This document shows, one piece after another, positions 7,001 through 11,203 of a DNA stretch of 11,203 nucleotides; within the stretch, counting starts at the first letter, position 1, and each line of letters begins with the position of its first letter. Below the pieces are notes generated by a model. It had not been told where the DNA came from. It worked only from the letters and a program-made list of their open reading frames with translations, and ran no database searches. This DNA comes from Bacillota bacterium (GTDB lineage Bacteria > Bacillota > Dethiobacteria > Dethiobacterales > Dethiobacteraceae), in NCBI GenBank assembly GCA_024650095.1, contig JANKMV010000036.1:1-11203 (forward strand). Reading direction: 5' to 3'. The position numbers were made by a program, and so were the translations under genes.

Positions 7001-8886
7001 GTGGCTACGCACTATCAGGTGACAGTTTTATTACAGGCGAAGGTCTTACTTCCGTTAGACTGCAGGGTAAGCAATTATTCCCGGGAACAAGCAGTACAGA
7101 TATAATAGGTCATTCTCTAAAGGGTAATACCAAGGCGGATAATTATGAAATAAAGTATATTCCCGGAGTAGTAACTGTCACAAAAGCGCAGATACCCATT
7201 ACGGTTAAAGCTTCGCATCGAACTGCAATTTACAATGGCACACCTCTGTCTGATGACAGCTTTACCGTGGAGGGAACGCTCGCAACAGAAGACAGTGTGC
7301 ACGCCACAGTAATAGGAAGCAGAACAAAAGCAGGAACTGATGAGAACCTTGTGAATGAAGTGGCTGTGCTTCATACCGATGGTACTGATGTTAGCGAAAA
7401 CTATGTAATAACAAGCGTGTCCGGTACCCTGACGGTGGAACCGAAGCCGTATGCGTCTGCTTCATTTGTAATTTCCCCTCTGCCGTCCATGCATTATACG
7501 GGTGAATCGATTAGGCCCAAGCCCCTTGTTAAAGGAAATAAGAATGCACTGAAACAGAGTACGGACTATACGCTTGCTTACCAAAATAATATTTACCCCG
7601 GAACCGCATTGGTAACAATACAATTCAAGGGGAATTATTCCGGGACTACAACTACGAGTTTCCTAATCAGCGATCCGGTTGTAAAAACCGGTATTCCGGT
7701 AAACATCTCAAAAAATAGGGTGACGTTTAAGGGTGGTTATGCTCACAGCGCAATCAACCTTGAGACAGGTTTTTATTACAAAAAAGCGACCGATGCCACT
7801 TATAGCAAACTTAATGTAAGCGGCACAGATGTTACTTTTGAAAGTACTGTTAACGATCTTGCTGCTGATACGGAGTATGTTTATTATACTTATGTAACAA
7901 TAAATGGTTTGGAATACACGGGTAAGGTAATTCGATGTAAGACAACGGCTGAACCTGTACAGGAGCAGCCTGCAGATGAGGCAGGCAAAATAAATGTCGG
8001 CTTGAAAAATGACACCGAAGAGTTGTTTACTGTGACGATCTCCATAGAAGATGGGAACACAGTAATAGCTTCTACAGCAGCACAAATCGCCAAAGAGACA
8101 GATTTTAGCCATAGCTTTACAGGGCTTGCGGATGGCTTTTATAATATCGTCGTGCGTATTGGAGATTTCACCGAGACCAAAAAGGTCCAAGTGGCGGGCG
8201 GTTTGACGGAAAGAGTATTTTTTAACATAAAAAATACTACCAGAAACACAGCCGTTGAAATCAATGGCAAGGCGCCAAACGTTGCTGTGGGGGGGATGAC
8301 AGCGCTCTTTGATTTACCTGTGTCAGACGGTACAAGAGGTGTGACGTTAAATGAGCTGGAATCCGCCACTACTATTCAGGTGAAGGTTGTTGCTGACGAA
8401 ATTAGTGTAATGGATTTGGATAAAGCTCGGGAGATGGACATGATTAAGGACTATGCTGAAAATAGTGTGGGCATGTTTATAGATTTTTCCGTAATAAAGA
8501 CGATAACAGATAATGATGGCACAAGGGAAACACTGTTATCCGAAGTTCCGGGTCTTCTTGAAATAGCTATACCGATACCTGAAGAATTGTTGGCTAAAAA
8601 CAATTTTGTGATCTATCGCGTACATGACGGCATTGTCGAAGCGATCACAGAAACAAAAAACGAAAACGGTGAGTTTATCGAAGTTAACGAGGGCTACATT
8701 ATCCTTTATGCAAAGAAGTTTTCAACCTATGCGATTGGATATACGCATATGCAGATTTCCGGTGAAATAGCTGCCCGAGCGATTGACATCACATCTTACA
8801 TGTGGGCACTGCTCATTTTTCTGACAGCGGGTCTATACATACTCATCAGAAAGCGTCGTCAGGAAGAGAGTAACAAGACAGTATAA
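1045..8886 (+). CDS. Giant multidomain surface adhesin, 2613 residues, under c-di-GMP riboswitch control
   Basis: The start ATG follows TTAGGAGA by 10 bases, and residues 1-25 form a signal peptide (KK, hydrophobic core, cleavage likely after TTFA). Modules seen in order: a Tyr/Asn/Ser/Thr-rich N-terminal region with repeated beta-sandwich-like units (26-903); an SdrD-B-like module (904-1020) with the EF-hand-like loop DFNANGIQDSDE (913-924); a Big_2-like module (1026-1112); two InlB-type B repeats (1118-1195, 1199-1270); an Ig-like module with DSGQYYCRV (1275-1367); MBG/YDG-type modules (1370-1452, 1453-1546, 1547-1623); six tandem YDG-type repeats (1624-2132); a YTG-type module (2133-2211); an FnIII-like module (2212-2300); a linker; and a pre-anchor domain ending in FSTYAIGY. 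The end is one membrane helix (about 2584-2601), RKRR and a short tail. There is no LPXTG-like sortase motif. I count only four cysteines. The likely role is attachment to surfaces, cells or matrix during sessile growth. The ligand is unknown. Confidence 0.93.
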   Translation: MIKKGISLILMVLIILNMIPMTTFAVDEGEGETAVTSSGAETVTIDSTLGAGSLHEIDLGTTSSYNLTIDVTAQSLASPKLVITVPKDITVTYYPTASNATLAGSLALIANPVTKTTDSDGKTVLAYHFKENVTTVGFNITLAPTYKLKPGNDYTVAAILFDDIIEQATEFDTITITGNPTLKNGAYSVFTSRETIILRDDADYYYARANGYLRSTYSPTYDYDSLEVIVPLPDEAVPGYYNGSEFALLEEGVLRSFADGSVRYEADYDFITAAETTVASGKKALVYTLSANHSLVNNTYTHYYYNDNMGGIYLRFPGSMTNGDYRSPCSAAVRAYIDNDTENYVVLRDFGSASTYSLYYTFKAYNLQDFFYNYITYSYNSVYSANHLLNIEDNYYFYDYFHNKTGEVIENINVEYTIPQELNCYKLEFTLNSSPSSHYPSSAVVQYRTEKNPTLQTATLTADDATFLLGDSTDSLTYVNVVYDKLGVYNYSSTLMKGYVVNRDNVDSSTGYPIYSQILSAEATGSISDVSIAAQLRRNTTMYLKQKYEVVPGYLYLNRTTLNKGDSFSAYFRLTGNNAYVTNPTIYLLMPSEFIFSSYTNPYPGAEYTISQRSITVTEDTATMYVPPGDYILYTIQYTDGIAYINSSYHNMYFTVGPEVDTATLRTGVYLPAAVAVTSENTTFPYSQTNTNYVMQDRWDFDEDNDTTEKLPTMNQHPTVTINAVRSITAQSFVTSSYSGSGENITQSYQHHSTGHYKLYIYNGLESGNTAKNSTITINVPKTDFNNENMTSQWGVTLTGAPVLNGAFLADATLAYSTDGGATYTTSVSDYSEVTNIKLETEPEVALESSESASISLPFTADFPQNIGSSSKAYFDADFSYYHNSYPAAVSADISPNMLTVAPVNVSGAVFKDFNANGIQDSDEQNNYKYYNVTLYKGEYTDSTTGLTYLTSTSSNYYTGAYSLNQIYLPGMYTVRVMKTSDEYFPSTGEFTPDGSTNYAYYTFTVNDDTNRVDSVNLGIVAPRTMNLNYSSLTLFEQGPIRKILPTVAPVLSDLESITYTSSDVNVVTVAPDGTLTYVGDGNAVITVSVPQISALQDIFSEAPVTANVHVYARKTSYSILYKDHNGNSINTSLTEDYADYKSYTYGSTIGLPTAEPYSRSGYTFSGWYTAQTGGNKVSNLSSSTYGDQAVYARWTADSYAITYEGMEGASYGVYHPAQHTYGTVTPVSDATKKGYDFVGWKINQSTTAAKSITLGAADYTDAITLTAVWSLAAPVVNISTDAINDTVTYGSDITISAAVTEGENLDYSYEWFSRLTAGADISLVADNRTLTLAQVEDSGQYYCRVTVSDATQSAAKNSSLIAVTINRANGSITNISDISKNYDGSPVSAPDYTIEGDGTVTLAYKKANDLDTAYNVSAPVDAGEYIVRIRAAQGSNHHEVSETKDFTISPRIITVTPIDGQTKVYSEADPLLTYSTNAASAVVDGENIMITGAPVRATGENVGTYLIGLGTLTLGDGVDTNGFRAANYQLVLSETASDFTILSAAMDVFAAGYSGTYDGQFHGITVSAPAGATIYYKRDGGLWSQDKPLFKDVVSAVTVTYKVEKPNYTTIEDSRTVTVIPRPITIAAGSNSKTYDGTTLAFDGYSVNDGTLAFGDSISTVTMTSESTIIDYGTTDNVIDTIVIKNGTADVTSNYDLTTQAGTLTINKRAITITADSNEKVYDQTALTDSGYSITSGMLVAGDTVHSVDISGTITDVGTASNIVGDIVIMRGLADATANYDIMKVEGTLTVSKRHIEITADSASGLYNGTLVSANRYSITGELDFPAGEGFESVTVEGSQTLVGSSRNQIIDYVLNSDTIANNYVITAQHGTLTVEKAEIPITITAASDKKMYDGTPLIRDLYTLHNSALAEGDTLEVAVAGSITDYGSTDNNISSVKVWHGESEVTENYIISKVPGKLEITKRSVLMTAKDNEKVYDGSELQASGYALSGDSFITGEGLTSVRLQGKQLFPGTSSTDIIGHSLKGNTKADNYEIKYIPGVVTVTKAQIPITVKASHRTAIYNGTPLSDDSFTVEGTLATEDSVHATVIGSRTKAGTDENLVNEVAVLHTDGTDVSENYVITSVSGTLTVEPKPYASASFVISPLPSMHYTGESIRPKPLVKGNKNALKQSTDYTLAYQNNIYPGTALVTIQFKGNYSGTTTTSFLISDPVVKTGIPVNISKNRVTFKGGYAHSAINLETGFYYKKATDATYSKLNVSGTDVTFESTVNDLAADTEYVYYTYVTINGLEYTGKVIRCKTTAEPVQEQPADEAGKINVGLKNDTEELFTVTISIEDGNTVIASTAAQIAKETDFSHSFTGLADGFYNIVVRIGDFTETKKVQVAGGLTERVFFNIKNTTRNTAVEINGKAPNVAVGGMTALFDLPVSDGTRGVTLNELESATTIQVKVVADEISVMDLDKAREMDMIKDYAENSVGMFIDFSVIKTITDNDGTRETLLSEVPGLLEIAIPIPEELLAKNNFVIYRVHDGIVEAITETKNENGEFIEVNEGYIILYAKKFSTYAIGYTHMQISGEIAARAIDITSYMWALLIFLTAGLYILIRKRRQEESNKTV
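4396..4854 (+). repeat. Two InlB-type B repeats (Listeria-Bacteroides repeat, Flg_new) within the adhesin
   Basis: Residues 1118-1195 and 1199-1270 each show the beta-grasp signature. Repeat 1 has SGYTFSGWYTAQTGG and ends AVYARW. Repeat 2 has KGYDFVGWKIN and ends LTAVWS. These modules are common spacers in Firmicutes and Bacteroidetes surface proteins, and in internalin B the repeat contributes to host-cell signalling. Here they sit in the middle of the stalk, so a structural role is as likely as binding. Confidence 0.88.
5914..7440 (+). repeat. Six tandem ~85-residue YDG/MBG-type modules in the adhesin
   Basis: Units lie at residues 1624-1710, 1711-1795, 1796-1880, 1881-1965, 1966-2049 and 2050-2132. 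Each opens with a strand of the type ITITADS, then Y(D/N)G or a variant (YDG, YDQ, YNG, YDG, YDG, YNG), and ends with NYxI...GTLTVxK or similar. Units 3 and 5 share an EG(F/L)xSV...G(S/K)Q core. Units 4 and 6 share the entry IPIT(I/V) and GTPL. Nucleotide traces of duplication remain: GATCACAGCCGATAGT occurs at 6183-6198 and 6438-6453, and AATGAAAAGGTGTA at 6199-6212 and 6964-6977. The array probably forms the rod that projects the N-terminal part away from the cell. Confidence 0.85.
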
Positions 8887-8906
8887 ACATTATAAATGCA
8901 ATTTGT

Positions 8907-8942
8907 TAAACCACGAGCGTTAAGCCCGTGGTTTAGTTTTTT
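8907..8942 (+). terminator. Rho-independent terminator of the adhesin gene
   Basis: TAAACCACG (8907-8915) pairs perfectly with CGTGGTTTA (8927-8935). An inner GC/GC pair (8917-8918 with 8924-8925) shortens the loop to GTTAA, and TTTTTT (8937-8942) follows. It lies 20 bases after the adhesin stop and separates that gene from the diguanylate cyclase. Confidence 0.9.
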
Positions 8943-9043
8943 ATGAAGCGGCTAATAGTAAACGTGTTCAGTAGCCCTTGTAACGTAGAGGGCCATGTAA
9001 AATAAACAAAGACGGCCAAGCTTGGTAAGAGATTGTTTTACAC

Positions 9044-9072
9044 TTGAATCGGTGATAGTATATCACTATAAA
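9044..9072 (+). promoter_or_regulatory. Promoter of the diguanylate cyclase with an operator-like inverted repeat in the spacer
   Basis: TTGAAT (9044-9049) and TATAAA (9067-9072) are separated by exactly 17 bases. Fifteen of those bases (9052-9066) form a perfect inverted repeat, GTGATA-GTA-TATCAC, abutting the -10 box. This placement is typical of a repressor operator, or of an activator site for regulators that distort the spacer. RNA would start near 9079, about 30 bases before the ATG. No regulator gene is visible in the window. Confidence 0.6.
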
Positions 9073-9108
9073 GAAATCGTTATTACACCAAGAGTAGGAG
9101 ATAATCGT

Positions 9109-10233
9109 ATGTCTATTGTGCACAATCTTGTCGTTTTAGAAATGCTATTTATTAATTTATATACATCCTATGTATGTTCTAAAAAGAAGACGACACCTTT
9201 TATTACCTGGGCCGTTCTTATTGTGTTTACAGTTGCTTTTATTGCTGTGATCTCACCGATTATTTCCAGTAGGCCAAGTTACGGTAATGGCAACGGCCTT
9301 GCGATGTTGACTGGCTTCTTATATATCATTCCATTAAAATTTTTATATAACCAACCGCTAAAGTATACAGTGTTAATTATGTGTTCCTCCTGGATCTATA
9401 CAATGCTAACCTTCTCTTTTGCCTTTCGTCTGGGGTATATGCTGCCGGAGGCCTGGTTTGCCGTATCTGTTTTACTAACGCAGACCTTCTTTTATGTGAT
9501 TACTCTGCCGTATTTTCTTACATTTGTACGAGACAAATTCATCTATATTCTACACAATGTTGATCGTAAATCGATAAATTCAATACTAGTTTTAAGCTTT
9601 TTATGGCTCTACTTTATTATTATATTGAATTACGCATTTGTCGAAGGTACTACTTTCTTACTGGAGTTGCTCCTGCTTTTTATTTTTGCCTATAACGTGA
9701 TTTTGTCCTATCGCCTCTTTTTTTCATTAGTCGCAATTAATAAAACAGCACAAAGATTAAACGAGAGAACAAAGAGAGACGCCTTGACGAAATTGGGAAA
9801 TCGCGAGAAACTAACTGATGTTGCGCAAAAAATGATCGACAAGAATAATCCTTTCTCTATAATTTTTGTGGATTTAGACAATTTTAAAAGTGTTAACGAT
9901 CGGTATGGACATGCCGTGGGTGATCTGTACCTCATTGAGTTTGTTAATTCTATAAAAAAAGTATTCAAGACAGATTTTTTCCGGATGTCTGGGGATGAAT
10001 TTGTCTTTCTATATGAGGGCAATGAGCTGGATTTATTTTGTGCTCAAATGGAGAACATGAGTTTTCACAATGACGAACCAGGGGTGCCATTTTATGGGTT
10101 AAGCTCGGGCTATGCGTCATTTCCGACAGATGCAGACAATTTGAGTGATCTATTACACTTAGCTGATATAGATATGTATCAAAAAAAGAAAGAAAAACAT
10201 CGATCTCATCGCCACGATGGCCGGAATAGTTGA
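9109..10233 (+). CDS. Seven-TM diguanylate cyclase (GGDEF domain, SGDEF variant), 374 residues
   Basis: The start chosen is the ATG with TAGGAG (9095-9100) eight bases upstream. A TTG 29 codons earlier would overlap the promoter and has no RBS. Residues 1-205 hold about seven hydrophobic segments (near 5-22, 32-52, 64-82, 87-105, 113-135, 152-172, 178-200), an unassigned membrane sensor. A short linker leads to the GGDEF domain (about 222-364): DALTKLGNR (224-232), VDLDNFKSVNDRYGHAVGD (254-272) with metal-binding Asp255 and guanine-contacting Asn263, and the signature loop SGDEF (294-298) in place of GGDEF. The domain converts two GTP to c-di-GMP at the inner membrane face. The RxxD inhibitory I-site is absent, because FKTD lies where it would fall and the spacing is one residue short. 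No EAL domain is present. Its position next to a c-di-GMP-sensing adhesin leader suggests a dedicated signal source. Activity with Ser in the first position is likely but not certain. Confidence 0.92.
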   Translation: MSIVHNLVVLEMLFINLYTSYVCSKKKTTPFITWAVLIVFTVAFIAVISPIISSRPSYGNGNGLAMLTGFLYIIPLKFLYNQPLKYTVLIMCSSWIYTMLTFSFAFRLGYMLPEAWFAVSVLLTQTFFYVITLPYFLTFVRDKFIYILHNVDRKSINSILVLSFLWLYFIIILNYAFVEGTTFLLELLLLFIFAYNVILSYRLFFSLVAINKTAQRLNERTKRDALTKLGNREKLTDVAQKMIDKNNPFSIIFVDLDNFKSVNDRYGHAVGDLYLIEFVNSIKKVFKTDFFRMSGDEFVFLYEGNELDLFCAQMENMSFHNDEPGVPFYGLSSGYASFPTDADNLSDLLHLADIDMYQKKKEKHRSHRHDGRNS

Positions 10234-10286
10234 GCTTCTTTATCGTTTATTTCCAAGATGTTGGAGTTCAAGTCCTCTTGTCGGCC
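10219..10286 (+). other. tRNA-like remnant overlapping the cyclase 3' end (weak)
   Basis: The stretch begins GGCCGGAATAG and ends AGTTCAAGTCC...GTCGGCC. The ends can pair (GGCCG with CGGCC), and TTCAAGT (10267-10273) resembles a T-loop. The 68-base length is close to a tRNA. However, the T-stem pairs at only two or three of five positions, and no proper anticodon arm can be drawn, so this is not a working tRNA. It may be a decayed tRNA, an old att-site remnant, or chance. Confidence 0.2.
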
Positions 10287-10300
10287 TTATATACACACAG

Positions 10301-10334
10301 AAACCACGGAAGTTTTCAATCCTCGTGGTTTTTT
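10301..10334 (+). terminator. Rho-independent terminator of the diguanylate cyclase gene
   Basis: AAACCACG (10301-10308) pairs with CGTGGTTT (10324-10331), and the T run continues to 10334. The loop is 15 bases. It lies about 68 bases after the cyclase stop. The stem sequence is the same as in the adhesin terminator at 8907-8942. Confidence 0.85.
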
Positions 10335-10415
10335 GTACTACTGACCAGGATTGAAAAGCGCGATTTGTGGGAACCGAATAAGCGCTCCATTTTTATTTTA
10401 TTTGGCTTATCTGGA

Positions 10416-10443
10416 TTTACCCCCAAAGATTCTCATTTATAAT
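10416..10443 (+). promoter_or_regulatory. Promoter of the small membrane protein gene
   Basis: A perfect -10 box TATAAT (10438-10443) is preceded at 16 bases by TTTACC (10416-10421), a fair -35 match. RNA would start near 10450, giving a leader of about 47 bases before the ATG at 10497. Confidence 0.55.
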
Positions 10444-10466
10444 ATTGTTATAAAAAGAAACAATAT
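10442..10466. promoter_or_regulatory. Perfect 8-bp dyad at the predicted transcription start
   Basis: ATATTGTT (10442-10449) and AACAATAT (10459-10466) form a perfect inverted repeat with a 9-base spacer. It overlaps the end of the -10 box and the predicted start site, a common place for a repressor operator. The sequence is AT-rich, so chance is possible. Confidence 0.35.
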
Positions 10467-10496
10467 GTATAAAGAGTTATTTGAGGAGTGGTAAGC

Positions 10497-11063
10497 ATGC
10501 TCAAAATTAAGGATAGAGTTGCACTTGGGGTTCTTGCTGGTTTAGGTGGAAATCTAGTAAAAACAGCAATCGACGAACTATCATATCAGATGAGAATTAG
10601 TCAGCGGTCTTTTCGAGAGACTGCCTCGGGTGTATGGGTTTCAAAAAGGCAATCGCGCAGTGTAAAAGGGCAAATACTTGGAGGTCTACTTGATTTCGGG
10701 ATGGGTGCAGTTGGTGGAATTGGTACAGTAACTTTATTATCTAAAACTGGAAGAGACAAACTTCTGGTTAAAGGTCTTGTCTCTGGTGTTGCTATGGGTT
10801 CGACCGTTACTGCTCTTGCAAGTGCGTTTCCTCAAAACAGAGTAAGACCCAAAGATGCCGCCAGTAATCTTTCGTATATGGTCAGCCATGCTATATATGG
10901 AGTAGTTACGACCTATGTTGCAGCGAAACTTGGGGACCCTTCAGTGTTTAATATAGAATCAGCACCAAAAGGTAACACTCGTCTATCTAATGGCCATGAT
11001 GATAAAAGAAAAATGGAGTCGGGTAATCCCAGGTTGCGCCAGGCTGTTAATGCATTAAATTAG
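10497..11063 (+). CDS. Small conserved membrane protein of unknown function, 188 residues
   Basis: The ATG at 10497 has GAGGAG (10483-10488) eight bases upstream. A GTG three codons earlier overlaps that RBS and is rejected. The protein is rich in Gly and Ala. It shows about four membrane-associated segments: near residues 7-24 (ALGVLAGLGGNLVKTAI, partly amphipathic), 59-81 (ILGGLLDFGMGAVGGIGTV), 90-112 and 127-148 (SYMVSHAIYGVVTTYVAAKL), with a polar C-terminal tail from about 155. Motifs that look conserved are GNLVKTAIDE, RPKDAASNLSY and SHAIYG. I associate similar proteins with spore-forming Clostridia, possibly distantly related to the YqhR-like membrane proteins, but I cannot name the family. 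It has its own promoter and terminator, so no link to the adhesin or cyclase is evident. Confidence 0.85.
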   Translation: MLKIKDRVALGVLAGLGGNLVKTAIDELSYQMRISQRSFRETASGVWVSKRQSRSVKGQILGGLLDFGMGAVGGIGTVTLLSKTGRDKLLVKGLVSGVAMGSTVTALASAFPQNRVRPKDAASNLSYMVSHAIYGVVTTYVAAKLGDPSVFNIESAPKGNTRLSNGHDDKRKMESGNPRLRQAVNALN

Positions 11064-11172
11064 ATTGCTATTGAAGAGAGCTAGAAAATGTAATGTATTC
11101 ACCTACAGGCTCATTTCGAGGTATAGACCGAAGCGTATTAAATATAAAAATCCTAATGTATTTCTACTAATA

Positions 11173-11203
11173 GAGAGTCAAAATACTTGGCATTTTGACT
11201 CTC
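11173..11203 (+). terminator. Hairpin at the window end, probable terminator of the membrane protein gene
   Basis: A perfect 12-bp stem, GAGAGTCAAAAT (11173-11184) with ATTTTGACTCTC (11192-11203), has a 7-base loop. The window ends at the stem, so a following T run cannot be checked. The 109 bases between the gene and the hairpin show nothing else that I recognise. Confidence 0.65.

Noticed and set aside
4396..7440. Repeats considered as a possible CRISPR or satellite-like array
   Set aside because: The repeats are protein modules in one continuous reading frame with strongly diverged nucleotide sequence. There are no short identical repeats with unique spacers.
2818..8369. Several minus-strand frames of 60-160 codons within the adhesin and cyclase genes
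   Set aside because: They are antisense shadows with no ribosome binding sites or recognisable protein features, and they are rich in Cys/Arg/Ile as expected of reverse frames.
1001..8900. Direct repeat ATTATAAATGCA at 1001-1012 and 8889-8900 flanking the adhesin gene
   Set aside because: A 12-base match between AT-rich segments is expected a few times by chance in a window this size. No other sign of an inserted element (no integrase, transposase or terminal inverted repeats).
8974..8993. Inverted repeat GCCCT/AGGGC upstream of the cyclase promoter
   Set aside because: Only 5 bp with a 10-base loop, no T run, and upstream of the predicted transcript start. Too weak to call.
9022..9108. Upstream TTG start for the cyclase, adding 29 residues
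   Set aside because: No ribosome binding site. The extension overlaps the promoter and the inverted repeat. The ATG at 9109 has TAGGAG at ideal spacing and starts a hydrophobic helix.
10488..10496. GTG start three codons upstream of the small membrane protein
   Set aside because: The GTG overlaps the GAGGAG ribosome binding site, while the ATG at 10497 is correctly spaced from it.

Overview
The window looks like part of a chromosome from a low-to-moderate GC, anaerobic Gram-positive (Firmicutes, probably Clostridia-like) bacterium. The signs are a corrinoid-methyltransferase-type URO-D protein, a GEMM-I cyclic-di-GMP riboswitch, AGGAG ribosome binding sites, Firmicutes-style surface-protein modules, and a small membrane protein resembling ones I associate with Clostridia. 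The genus cannot be fixed from sequence alone. All genes that can be supported lie on the + strand.

Layout: (1) 2-667, the 3' part of a URO-D/MtaA-like gene, closed by a strong hairpin terminator (679-719). (2) 668-1044, a 377-base leader region with a sigma-A-type promoter (858-886), a clear c-di-GMP-I riboswitch (about 895-985), a nine-T run, and the RBS of the next gene. (3) 1045-8886, a 2613-residue secreted, membrane-anchored, multidomain surface protein. It has a signal peptide, a long tyrosine-rich N-terminal region with recurring beta-sandwich-like units, an SdrD-B-like module, a Big_2-like module, two InlB-type B repeats, an Ig-like module, a run of MBG/YDG-type modules ending in six tandem ~85-residue repeats, an FnIII-like module, a pre-anchor domain and a C-terminal membrane anchor without a recognisable LPXTG motif. 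(4) A terminator (8907-8942). (5) 9109-10233, a seven-TM diguanylate cyclase with an SGDEF active-site variant, behind its own promoter whose spacer is filled by a perfect inverted repeat. (6) 10234-10496, a terminator, a weak tRNA-like remnant and the promoter region of the last gene. (7) 10497-11063, a small conserved membrane protein of unknown function, followed by a hairpin at the window end.

How the genes may work together: the central idea is a compact c-di-GMP circuit. A membrane diguanylate cyclase sits directly beside a giant adhesin whose mRNA leader senses c-di-GMP, so a signal received by the cyclase could set adhesin synthesis locally. The riboswitch, the adhesin architecture and the GGDEF domain are read directly from sequence. 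The functional coupling and its direction (on or off) are inference. The URO-D gene and the last membrane protein are separated from this pair by terminators and look like ordinary flanking genes.
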